Assembly (NCBI GenBank): GCA_038226665.1
Contig: JBBRQI010000001.1
Location: 310,001-374,000, forward strand
From: SZAS-103 sp038226665
GTDB taxonomy: Bacteria > Pseudomonadota > Gammaproteobacteria > Xanthomonadales > Xanthomonadaceae
Length of the DNA: 64,000 nucleotides
Direction of reading: 5' to 3'
The position numbers and the translations under genes are program-made. Shown piece by piece: positions 50,525-58,660 of this stretch (the stretch's first letter is position 1; every line of letters starts with the position of its first letter). The notes beneath the pieces are model-generated. The model worked only from the letters and a program-made list of their open reading frames with translations. It searched no databases and had not been told where the DNA came from.

Positions 50525-53041
50525 TCAATTGAAGTCCTGCGTGAAGCGCAGTCCGAACGTTCGCGGCGCCACCGGTACGACGTAGACCTGGCCGGTTTTC
50601 GGATCGCCTCCATTCGCGCAGACCGTTTCAGTGCACTGCGCGAATCGTGCCACTTGCCCGCGCTCGTCGAACGCGTTTTCGAGGAAGGCATCGAGCGCCC
50701 AGCTGTTTTTCTTGATGCCCACGGAAAAATCGACGGTCGTGTAGGCTGGAAGGTTTCCAAGCAGCTGCCGCTCGACCAGTCGCAGATCCGAGGTGCGCTG
50801 CCCGACGTGGACGACGGCCGCCTGGAAATAGGAGTCCATTCCACCGACAGTGAAATTGTAGCGACCGATGAGATTGGCCTTGACCTTCGGCGTCACCGGC
50901 AATTGGGTTCCTTTTGGCGCTTGTGGTCCGTCCGGATAAGAGACGCCGTTGACAACGCTGCCCGGCGGGCAATCGGTGACTGGATTACCGAGTGCATCCG
51001 TACTGCCGCAGTAGTTGGAAGTCAGCTTGGCGTTGTAGAACGCGACGCCGCCCGAGAGATCCAGGTCGTCGGTCGCCTTCCAGACGATGCTGGTTTCCAG
51101 ACCCCTGATTTCGGCCTGGTTGGCGTTCTTGATCGTGGTCAACCCGTTGTCGCCCGGCTCCAGCACCGCGAACTGGAAGTTCTTCCACTTTTCATCGAAT
51201 ACCGACCCGTTCCAGCGCACGCGGTTGTTCAGCCAGCTCGTCTTCCAGCCGAACTCAAGGTTATCCAGGTAGTCGGAGACGTAAGGCGGCAGATCGCCTT
51301 TACGGTTGATGCCGCCTGGACGATAGCCTTGCGACCAGGTTCCGTAGATCATCTTGTCAGGATCGATCTGGTAGGTCAGGTTCAATTTTCCGACATGGTT
51401 GGTTTCCTTCACGCTCTTGTCGAGGTTGGTGCAAGGCGCACCGTGGAATGGCCCGGCGAAGCAATCGTTCTCCCCGCTCTTGAATCCGAAGTAGCCCACC
51501 AGGCTGTTGTCCACCTTGAACTCGCGAATGCCCGCGGTGGCCTTGAGCTTGTCGGTGAAGGCATAGCTCATCTGGCCGAACAACGCCTCGTCCCTGTCCG
51601 TGCGCAGTTGCTCGGTCAGCCAAATCGTGTTCGGCCACCCATCGACCGAACTGGCAGGATCCAGGCCATTGATGAGGTAGTCCTGCTGGATCTGGTGCGT
51701 CTGTTCTTGCCAGTAGAAGCCGCCGACGAAGCTCAGGCGCCAGTCGGCCGGAGAAGCGATGCGCAGTTCGTGGCTGGTCTTGCCGAACGTGTCCACGCTC
51801 TTGATGAATTGCGATGGATTGATGAGGTTGCCGTCCTTGTTGTATCTGTTGTAGGAACCCGCGTACAGGGTGTCGTACCAGAACGAATAGTCGCTGTAGT
51901 CCGAGTCGGCGTGTTCGTGGCGGTTGAGGTGGGCGAACGCGTAGGTCACGTCGAAGTTGCCGATCTTGCCCTGCACGGTCAGCCCTGCCTGGGTCCAGTT
52001 GTCGGTCGCGTCCTCGGGGTAGAAATGAGTGATCTTCAGGTCGCCAACGGCTGGGTCAAAACTGAACTCGCCGTGGGATTTCTGCCGTTGCGAGACCACG
52101 CTCGGAGTGATGGTCCAGTTGTCGTCGAGGTTGATCTGCAACGCCGCACGCGCGCCATTGGTATCGATGGTGTTGTAGTTGTTCTTCGCCGCACCCGTGC
52201 ACACGAGCTGGGCCGTGCTGGTGCAGTTCTGGTTGCTGACCACGCCGCCCCAGCCAGGAGGGTCATCGCTGGGACTGCGAGGAAACTGGCGCGATCCCGG
52301 TACATTGTCGATGTACCCGGCGTCGTGCTTGTCCCACGCGACCACGCGGATCGCTGTGTGGTCATTGAACGGGATGTTGACGTAGCCTTCTTCCAGATTG
52401 CCGATACCGCCGTGATCCACGGAATCGAGCTCGACGGAATAGCTGGCGGAGAAGCGCTTCGGGTCGGGCTTGTTGGTGATGATGCGCAGAGTGCCGGCCT
52501 GCGAACTCGCGCCGTACAACGTGCCCTGCGGGCCTGCAAGCGACTCGACGCGCGCAATGTCGTAGATGTGCAGGTCGAGCGGACCGTCGATCGTGGTGAT
52601 CGGTTCCTCATCGAGGTACACGCCGACGCTTGGGAGCGGTCCGGAGTGGTTGCCATCGCTGCCGTCGGCGACGCCGCGCATGAAGATCTGTGCGCTGCCA
52701 GGCCCGTCGGCCTGGTACGACACTGTCGGCAAATACTTGACGTAGTCGTCGAAACTCTTGACGTTGAGTTCCTGCAACTTCTGATTGCCGATCACGTCGA
52801 GGCTGATCGGCACCTTTTGCGGGTTCTCCGCGCGTTTCTGCGCGGTGACGGTGATGGTGTCGAGCGTCTTGTGATCCTTCGACGCGGTTGGCGCCGGCGT
52901 CGAAGGATCCTGTGCCGGAGCCTGCGTGGCGTCCTGCGCGAAGGCCATCGAACTGAAAGCGAAATAGATCGCAGCAACGAGCGGCAACCTGCTCAATGCC
53001 GGCGGACGGCATCCGCGTTGCGTCTTCAACGTCTTGTGCAT
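50525..53041 (-). CDS. TonB-dependent receptor
   Basis: This is an outer-membrane active transporter of 838 residues. A signal peptide (ending AFAQ near residue 36) is followed by a TonB-box-like TLDTITVTAQKRAENPQKVPI. The plug domain (about 60-190) shows GVADGSDGNHSGPLPSVGVYLDE and VESLAGPQGTLYGASSQAGTLRI. The 22-strand barrel ends in RTFGLRFTQDFN, with the terminal aromatic-like residue pattern of outer-membrane barrels (final Phe then Asn). The QKR-x-E-x-x-x-x-VP pattern marks the large family found in xanthomonads and sphingomonads for plant or sugar-type ligands. The substrate is unknown. It is co-directional with and follows the TPR-sulfotransferase gene. Confidence 0.93.
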   Translation of the reverse strand: MHKTLKTQRGCRPPALSRLPLVAAIYFAFSSMAFAQDATQAPAQDPSTPAPTASKDHKTLDTITVTAQKRAENPQKVPISLDVIGNQKLQELNVKSFDDYVKYLPTVSYQADGPGSAQIFMRGVADGSDGNHSGPLPSVGVYLDEEPITTIDGPLDLHIYDIARVESLAGPQGTLYGASSQAGTLRIITNKPDPKRFSASYSVELDSVDHGGIGNLEEGYVNIPFNDHTAIRVVAWDKHDAGYIDNVPGSRQFPRSPSDDPPGWGGVVSNQNCTSTAQLVCTGAAKNNYNTIDTNGARAALQINLDDNWTITPSVVSQRQKSHGEFSFDPAVGDLKITHFYPEDATDNWTQAGLTVQGKIGNFDVTYAFAHLNRHEHADSDYSDYSFWYDTLYAGSYNRYNKDGNLINPSQFIKSVDTFGKTSHELRIASPADWRLSFVGGFYWQEQTHQIQQDYLINGLDPASSVDGWPNTIWLTEQLRTDRDEALFGQMSYAFTDKLKATAGIREFKVDNSLVGYFGFKSGENDCFAGPFHGAPCTNLDKSVKETNHVGKLNLTYQIDPDKMIYGTWSQGYRPGGINRKGDLPPYVSDYLDNLEFGWKTSWLNNRVRWNGSVFDEKWKNFQFAVLEPGDNGLTTIKNANQAEIRGLETSIVWKATDDLDLSGGVAFYNAKLTSNYCGSTDALGNPVTDCPPGSVVNGVSYPDGPQAPKGTQLPVTPKVKANLIGRYNFTVGGMDSYFQAAVVHVGQRTSDLRLVERQLLGNLPAYTTVDFSVGIKKNSWALDAFLENAFDERGQVARFAQCTETVCANGGDPKTGQVYVVPVAPRTFGLRFTQDFN

Positions 53042-53069
53042 TGCGTTCCCCTCATGATCGCTATGGATG

Positions 53070-55124
53070 TCAATTGTCGTTTTCCCCAACCCCGAACTCC
53101 GGTACTGACGGATACGCATCCAGTACCGGTCCCAATGCGCCTTTCAATGGTGCAAGCCATGGCTCGAAATGACGCCAGTAATCGACGCCTTCGCGATAGA
53201 TCGGCTTGCGCACCTGTTCGGAACTCGCGGTGCGCACCGGCCGCGCGTTCTCGAAAAATCGCAGGCATTGCTCCTCGAATGGGAGCCCGCAATACGCGAG
53301 CAACCGTCGCACTTGCGCCTCGGTGTCATCCACCATCGCTTCGTAGAACACATGATGGATGCGCCCCGGCAACACGTCGTCGAAGTGCGTCATGAGTTCC
53401 ACGTAGTCATGGTAATAACGGCCGATGCCGTCGAGGCTATACGTGAAGTTTTGCCCGCGCGCGAACTGTTGCTTGAATCCGGAGAAGCAGCAGGCCAGCG
53501 GATGCCGGCGCGCGTCGATGATCTTCGCGTTCGGCAGCATCAACTGGATCAGGCCGATGTGCGCGAAATTGTTCGGCATCTTGTCGATGAAGAACGGCGC
53601 ATCCGTCTTGCGCTGGATGCGCGTGTGCTCGATGTATTGCTCGCCGAGTGCGCGCACCTGATCGGCATCGAGGTTTGCCAGCGCGTCGTGGTAAGGAATC
53701 GCATGCGCAGGCGTCATCGATGAGGCCGCAGCCTGTTGCCGCAGCAGGCGTGTCGTCGCGATGATCTCCGGCAATTCCATCGTGCCTTCGATCAGCGAAT
53801 GGCTCGACAGGATCTGTTCGATCAAGGTCGATCCGGCGCGCGGCAGGCCCACGATGAAGATCGGGTCGCGTGCGGCCGAACCGAAGCCGGCTCGCACGTC
53901 GAAGAACGACTTCGTGTAGATCTTCTTCGCACGCCGCATGCGCTTCGTGGTGTCGTCGGCGTCGTAGGGATTCTGGCTCAGCCGCAGCGCGTTACCGTGC
54001 TCGTAGTGGCCGAACGAGGACGCGTAGTCGCCTGCGTCCTCCAGCGCCTTTCCCAGCGCGAATTCCAGATGCAGGCGTTGTTCGGTATCGAGTTCGCCGC
54101 GTTCCAGTTCGCTTCGCATCGCCGCGACATCAGCCGCGGCGAAGCGAAAGGTCTTGAGGTTGGCCAAGCTCCACCATGCCTCGCCGAGTGCCGGCTCGAG
54201 CGCAATGCAGCGACGATAGGCTTCGATCGCCTTGTCGCCTTCACCGTGGGTCTTGAGCGCATGGCCGTAACTCAACCAGATGTTCGCCTGGTCCGGATAT
54301 TCCTTGAGGATGCCCGCATACAGCCCGATCGCCGGGGAGTACTCGCCGATCCGGCACAGCACCACGGCCTTGAGGTTGCGATAACCCGGATTCGATGGCT
54401 CGATCGTCAACAGCTTTTCGATCTCGCCCAGTGCCTCGCTCGGCTTGTTGCCGCGATGCAGGACCAATGCGTAATTCTGTCGCGCCGCATGGAAGCCAGG
54501 CGCAAGTTCGAGGCAGCGCGCGAGCAGGTTCTCGGCATCTTCGTGGCGGCCGAGTCGCGCCGCGACTTCCGCCAGCATGCGGATCGCGGCGACATCGGTC
54601 GGCGATTTCTTCAGGTGCCCGCGCAGCAGCACCTCGGCCTCGGGGATGCGGTTTTCGTACAGCGCATTGGCTGCGCGCAGCAATTCAGGATCGCGGGTGG
54701 AGAACCGGACGTGGTTCGCGTAGGCGGCTTCGGCGCCGGCAGTATCGCCCAGCGCAGTGAGGTGATCGCCCAACGCCAGCCACGCCTGCGGCAGATCGGG
54801 CTTGAGCGCGATCGCGCGGCGCAGCGCTTTCAGTGCCGCATCGCCGCGCTGGGCGCGGCCAAGCGCAATGCCGAGTTCGAAATGCACCATTGCCGACCTC
54901 GGTTGCTCCACTGCAAGCGGTTCGAGCACCTGCAAGGCCTGCGCAATATCGCCACGTCGGCGATGCGATGAACCCAGCACGAGCACGGCCGCTGGATGAT
55001 TGCCCACCGACTTGATGATTTCACCAGCCTGCTCGGCTGCCAGCACCGGATCGACCGCGAGCAGGCGCGAGGCGTGCGCAAGAGCCTGTTCCAGCGAGGC
55101 AGTCGGTTGCTGCGCGGTGCTCAT
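53070..55124 (-). CDS. TPR-containing sulfotransferase family protein
   Basis: The 684-residue protein has an N-terminal half of about ten TPR units (residues 10-360) and a C-terminal sulfotransferase domain. The 5' PAPS-binding loop is IFIVGLPRAGSTLIEQILSS, followed by TMELPEIIATTRLL, and the 3'-phosphate region near NAKIIDARRHPLACCFSGFK. It would transfer sulfate from PAPS to an unknown acceptor, or might have lost that role. The start MSTAQQPTASLEQ at 55124 is chosen. Only 28 bases separate it from the TonB receptor downstream, and such proteins are regularly found beside receptors of this type. Confidence 0.9.
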   Translation of the reverse strand: MSTAQQPTASLEQALAHASRLLAVDPVLAAEQAGEIIKSVGNHPAAVLVLGSSHRRRGDIAQALQVLEPLAVEQPRSAMVHFELGIALGRAQRGDAALKALRRAIALKPDLPQAWLALGDHLTALGDTAGAEAAYANHVRFSTRDPELLRAANALYENRIPEAEVLLRGHLKKSPTDVAAIRMLAEVAARLGRHEDAENLLARCLELAPGFHAARQNYALVLHRGNKPSEALGEIEKLLTIEPSNPGYRNLKAVVLCRIGEYSPAIGLYAGILKEYPDQANIWLSYGHALKTHGEGDKAIEAYRRCIALEPALGEAWWSLANLKTFRFAAADVAAMRSELERGELDTEQRLHLEFALGKALEDAGDYASSFGHYEHGNALRLSQNPYDADDTTKRMRRAKKIYTKSFFDVRAGFGSAARDPIFIVGLPRAGSTLIEQILSSHSLIEGTMELPEIIATTRLLRQQAAASSMTPAHAIPYHDALANLDADQVRALGEQYIEHTRIQRKTDAPFFIDKMPNNFAHIGLIQLMLPNAKIIDARRHPLACCFSGFKQQFARGQNFTYSLDGIGRYYHDYVELMTHFDDVLPGRIHHVFYEAMVDDTEAQVRRLLAYCGLPFEEQCLRFFENARPVRTASSEQVRKPIYREGVDYWRHFEPWLAPLKGALGPVLDAYPSVPEFGVGENDN

Positions 55125-55132
55125 CGAATACC

Positions 55133-55177
55133 CATTGCGTGGCACTTCATTGCATGGTTTTTCATCGCATGGATGCG
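55133..55177. repeat. three 15-bp tandem units upstream of the TPR-sulfotransferase start
   Basis: CATTGCGTGGCACTT (55133-55147), CATTGCATGGTTTTT (55148-55162) and CATCGCATGGATGCG (55163-55177) follow each other directly. They occupy the leader of the sulfotransferase gene and contain several near-ATG triplets on the minus strand, which makes the start choice less certain. Confidence 0.75.
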
Positions 55178-55217
55178 CGAACTGCAATGATCGCAGCGGC
55201 AATTGTTGCGCATCATG

Positions 55218-56408
55218 TTAGCTGCACTCCTCAAATGCCAGCGCCAATCCCTGGCCGACCCCGACACACATCGTGACCAGCGCCCGACCCCGCTGCCGAA
55301 GCTGCCCAAGTTCGTGCATCGCAGTCAACACCAGGCGTGCGCCGCTCGCACCGAGCGGATGACCCAGCGCGAGCGCGCCGCCATTGCGATTGACGTGCTC
55401 GGCATCGTCGGCCAGCCCAAGCGCACGCGTCACTGCAAGCACCTGCGCGGCGAAGGCCTCGTTGATCTCGATCGCATCGAAATCCCCCAGCGCAAGCTGC
55501 AGCCGTGCAAGCAACTTTGCGGTCGCCGGCACCGGACCAATCCCCATCGTGCGCGGCGCGACGCCGGCCGAAGCCATGCCGAGCACGCGCGCGCGTGGCG
55601 TCAATCCCCAACACGCGACTGCATCTTCGGATGCGAGCAGCAAAGCGCACGCACCATCGTTGATACCGGACGCGTTGCCTGCGGTGATGCTGGAATCCGC
55701 ACCTAGCAAGGGTTTCAGCGCCGCAAGTTTTTCCGCGGTCGTGTCCGCGCGCGGTTGTTCGTCGGCAGAAATTTTCGCTGCCGGCATCAGTTCCAGTTCA
55801 AAACGGCCCGCAGCGACCGCACGTGCGGCACGCTGCTGCGAACGCAATGCATAGGCATCCTGGTCAACGCGACTGATGCCGTGCTCGCGCGCGAGGTTCT
55901 GCGCGGTCTGCGGCATGCTGTCGGTGCCGAAGCCCGACTCCATCAAAGGGTTGACGAAACGCCATCCCAGCGTCGTGTCTTCCAGCGTCTGTTCGCGCGA
56001 GAAGGCCGTGTCCGCCTTGGCCATCACGTACGGCGCGCGCGACATGCTCTCGACGCCGCCGGCGATGGCCACCTCGCACTCGCCCGTCGCGATCGCGCGC
56101 GCGGCCTGGCCGACCGCTTCGAGTCCGGACGCACACAGCCGATTGACGGTGACTGCAGGTACCGACACCGGCAAGCCCGCAAGCAATGCCGCCATCCGCG
56201 CGACGTTGCGATTGTCCTCGCCAGCCTGGTTCGCGCAGCCGAGGATGACTTCATCGATCGCTTCCGGATCCAGTGAAGGCACGCGTTGCAGCAGCTGGCG
56301 GATCGGCAGCGCGGCGAGATCGTCGGCGCGGATGCCCGACAAACCGCCGCGATAGCGACCGAACGGCGTGCGCACGCCATCGCACAAATAGGCAACTCGC
56401 GGTTTCAT
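55218..56408 (-). CDS. pcaF: 3-oxoadipyl-CoA thiolase (PcaF type)
   Basis: The enzyme splits 3-oxoadipyl-CoA with CoA into succinyl-CoA and acetyl-CoA, the last step of the beta-ketoadipate pathway. The 396-residue thiolase has nucleophile Cys92 in TVNRLCASGLEAV, the GGVESMSRAPYVM loop, and C-terminal catalytic motifs NEAFAAQVLAVT, GGALALGHPLGASGAR and CVGVGQGLA. The GVRTPFGRYRGGLSGIRADD start is typical of PcaF/PaaJ rather than AtoB. It overlaps the IclR gene by four bases. The CatI/CatJ genes of the same pathway lie divergently, supporting this substrate. Confidence 0.92.
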   Translation of the reverse strand: MKPRVAYLCDGVRTPFGRYRGGLSGIRADDLAALPIRQLLQRVPSLDPEAIDEVILGCANQAGEDNRNVARMAALLAGLPVSVPAVTVNRLCASGLEAVGQAARAIATGECEVAIAGGVESMSRAPYVMAKADTAFSREQTLEDTTLGWRFVNPLMESGFGTDSMPQTAQNLAREHGISRVDQDAYALRSQQRAARAVAAGRFELELMPAAKISADEQPRADTTAEKLAALKPLLGADSSITAGNASGINDGACALLLASEDAVACWGLTPRARVLGMASAGVAPRTMGIGPVPATAKLLARLQLALGDFDAIEINEAFAAQVLAVTRALGLADDAEHVNRNGGALALGHPLGASGARLVLTAMHELGQLRQRGRALVTMCVGVGQGLALAFEECS

Positions 56409-57211
56409 AGCGACACCGCCACCAGGCGATGGGCAGGCAGGCAGCGTTCGATCGCTTTCGCGGTCTCGCGCAGGTTCGGCAACATCGAACCGACCGCTTC
56501 GCGCTCGACTCCCGCGTGGTACGACAGACTGACATTCAGCGCTGCAGCGACGCGCCCGGCCTGGTTATGGATTGGCACGGCCACCGAACACAAACCGAGT
56601 TCGAGTTCCTGTTCTACGTAGGCGTATTGCTGCGTGCGCGCATCGTCGACGATGCGCTTGAGCTTGCGTGGATTGGTCACCGTATGCGGCGTGAGCCGGC
56701 GCGGCTCGCACTGCGCGAGCCAGGTCTTGAGGTCGGCGTCGGATAATCCCCCCAACAACACGCGCCCCATCGATGCGGCGAACGCCGGCAGCCGCGCGCC
56801 GATCCCGAGCGCGACCGTCATCACCCGTTGCACCGGCACGCGCGCGATATAGACGATCGATTGCGCATCGAGCACGGCCATCGAGCAACTCTGGTTGACG
56901 CTGTGCGCGAGCGATTCGAGCAGCGGCTGCACCATGTCGGTGAGGTTGAGCGTGCCCAGGTAACCGAAGCCGAGCTCAAGCACGCGCGGCGTGAGCGCAT
57001 AGCCGCGCCCTTCCATGCGCACGTAGCCAAGATGCTGCAAGGTGAGGACGAGACGCCGCGCAGCCGCGCGCGACAGATCCGTGCGCGTGGCGACTTCGGC
57101 CAGGCTTGGATTGGCCTGTTCGGCGTCGAAGCTGCGCAACACCCGCAAGCCGCGCGCGAGCGATTGCACATAGTCCGGACTGTGCTCGAAGGTTTTCACC
57201 GGTTTCGGCAT
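56405..57211 (-). CDS. pcaR: IclR-family regulator, PcaR-like
   Basis: This 268-residue regulator has an N-terminal winged helix-turn-helix (about residues 15-75, with SLARGLRVLRSFDAE, PSLAEVATRTDLSRAAARRL) and a C-terminal IclR effector domain (about 90-260). The wording MGRVLLGGLSDADL and RGWQQ-like signals of PcaR/PcaU/CatR proteins are seen as SMGRVLLGGL and YAYVEQELELGLCSVAVPI. PcaR-type proteins respond to 3-oxoadipate. It is divergent from the aminotransferase operon, and a PcaR-like operator lies in the shared region. ATG 57211 is used. Confidence 0.9.
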   Translation of the reverse strand: MPKPVKTFEHSPDYVQSLARGLRVLRSFDAEQANPSLAEVATRTDLSRAAARRLVLTLQHLGYVRMEGRGYALTPRVLELGFGYLGTLNLTDMVQPLLESLAHSVNQSCSMAVLDAQSIVYIARVPVQRVMTVALGIGARLPAFAASMGRVLLGGLSDADLKTWLAQCEPRRLTPHTVTNPRKLKRIVDDARTQQYAYVEQELELGLCSVAVPIHNQAGRVAAALNVSLSYHAGVEREAVGSMLPNLRETAKAIERCLPAHRLVAVSL

Positions 57212-57252
57212 CGCTGTTCCCGCATCAGCATCGCCCGCCCGTCGAGGCCATG

Positions 57253-57281
57253 TTGACGGCGAGATTAGTGGTTTGTAGCAT
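57253..57281 (+). promoter_or_regulatory. sigma-70 promoter of the aminotransferase operon
   Basis: TTGACG (57253-57258, five of six to the -35 consensus) and TAGCAT (57276-57281, four of six to the -10) are separated by exactly 17 bases. Transcription would begin near 57288-57290. An inverted repeat GCATTG-TACG-CAATGC (57278-57293) overlaps the -10 and start point. Confidence 0.65.
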
Positions 57282-57301
57282 TGTACGCAATGCGGACAAG
57301 T

Positions 57302-57316
57302 GTGCGATATTCGCAC
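57302..57316. promoter_or_regulatory. probable PcaR operator
   Basis: GTGCGATATTCGCAC is a nearly perfect palindrome extended to TGTGCGA-TAT-TCGCACA at 57301-57317. From memory, the P. putida PcaR site is GTTCGATAATCGCAC; it matches 13 of 15 bases. Its position just after the promoter and next to an IclR regulator gene fits regulation by that protein. Confidence 0.72.
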
Positions 57317-57334
57317 AGCGCAGCCGGGGCATAC

Positions 57335-58660
57335 GTGGAAGAGCGCGCATCCGTACTGCACAGCTGGTGCATTCAGTCCGAATGGAATGCCCCGACCGTG
57401 GTTGGCGGCGCCGGCGCGCGACTGCATCTTGCCGATGGCAGTTCGATCCTGGACATGAGCAGCCTCGCCGAGTGCAGCAACCTCGGCCACCAGCATCCGC
57501 GCCTGGTCGCCGCGATCCGTGCACAGGCGGAACAACTCTGCTTCGTGACCAATGCCTGGGGCGCAGCGCCGCGCGCGGAACTTGCGGAACGCCTGCTGTA
57601 CGTCTCGGGTTACGAAGGCGGACGCGTGTTCTTTACGCTCGGCGGCGCCGATGCGAACGAACACGCGGTCACCATCGCGCGCCAGGCATCGCGCAAACCG
57701 CGCGGCATCGTGATCGCGCGCGATCGCTCGTACCACGGCGCGACCCACCTCGCGATGGCGCTTTCCGGCGACACGCGTACGCAAGCGCAGGTCGATCCAG
57801 ACGCGCTCGGCGTCAGCCATGTCGCGCCGCCGTACGCGTACCGCTGCCCGTTCGGCAGTCGCGATGCGAACGAATGCGGCGAACTCGCCGCGTCTGCGGT
57901 CGGCGATCGCATCGATGTCTTCGGCGCCGACCGCGTCGCCGCAGTCATCATGGAGCCGGATGCGGGATCGAACGGCATCGTCGCGCCCGACAGTTACTGG
58001 CCCGCCCTGCGCCGCACGACCGCCGAGCGCGACGTATTGCTGATCGCAGACGAAGTGATGAGCGGATTCGGTCGTTGCGGCGAATGGTTCGCATGGCAGC
58101 GCCATGGAGAAGACGCACGTCCGGACATGATGACGCTCGCGAAAGGTCTGACTGGCGCGGCGTTGCCGCTGGGTGCTGTCGTATTGGGGGCGAAGGTTGC
58201 CGCGCGCATTGAACACCAGATGCTTTACACCGGACTCACCTACTGCGGCCATCCGCTGTCTTGCGTGGCGGGCCTCGCAGCATTGCAGGCTTATGAAGAC
58301 GAACGCCTCATCGAACGTTCGCGCGCACTCGGCGGCCAGCTGTTCGATGAATTGCGGCGCATGCAGGCGCACCATCCAGTCATCGGCGACGTGCGCGGTG
58401 GGCACGGTCTGTTCGCTGTGGTCGAACTCGTGGCCGATCGCGTCACCCGCGTACCGCTCGCACTCTGGCCGCAGACACCCGCGCCGCTTAAAGCGCTGGT
58501 CGACGCGGCGATGATCGAAGGCGTGTCGTTCGGCACGCGCGGCAACCTGATCCTGCTCGCGCCGCCGCTGGTGATCGAGGAGAGCGATCTCACCGATGCA
58601 CTGGCGCTGCTCGATCGTCTGTTGTCCCGCTTTTTCCCGGCAAATCAAGGCTGCAGTTGA
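57335..58660 (+). CDS. class III aminotransferase of the 3-oxoadipate operon
   Basis: This PLP enzyme belongs to the class III (omega-aminotransferase) group and moves an amino group from an amine or non-alpha amino acid to pyruvate or 2-oxoglutarate. Visible marks are LADGSSILDMSSLAECSNLG, FFTLGGADANEHAV, SYHGATHLA, IADEVMSGFGR and the PLP Lys in MMTLAKGLTG (about 270). I start at GTG 57335 (VEERASVLHSW) because a GGGG element lies just upstream and the operator covers the earlier ATG at 57290, which would make that ATG almost leaderless. It overlaps the next gene. The amino substrate is not known. Confidence 0.87.
   Translation: MEERASVLHSWCIQSEWNAPTVVGGAGARLHLADGSSILDMSSLAECSNLGHQHPRLVAAIRAQAEQLCFVTNAWGAAPRAELAERLLYVSGYEGGRVFFTLGGADANEHAVTIARQASRKPRGIVIARDRSYHGATHLAMALSGDTRTQAQVDPDALGVSHVAPPYAYRCPFGSRDANECGELAASAVGDRIDVFGADRVAAVIMEPDAGSNGIVAPDSYWPALRRTTAERDVLLIADEVMSGFGRCGEWFAWQRHGEDARPDMMTLAKGLTGAALPLGAVVLGAKVAARIEHQMLYTGLTYCGHPLSCVAGLAALQAYEDERLIERSRALGGQLFDELRRMQAHHPVIGDVRGGHGLFAVVELVADRVTRVPLALWPQTPAPLKALVDAAMIEGVSFGTRGNLILLAPPLVIEESDLTDALALLDRLLSRFFPANQGCS

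Noticed and set aside
50654..53395. A 913-codon plus-strand frame opposite the TonB receptor
   Set aside because: It is antisense to a clear receptor gene; long antisense frames are common in GC-rich DNA and the translation shows no family motif.
57290..57334. ATG 57290 as the start of the first aminotransferase
   Set aside because: It would sit at or next to the predicted transcription start and the operator would lie inside the gene; GTG 57335 has a better upstream element. It is kept as an alternative.
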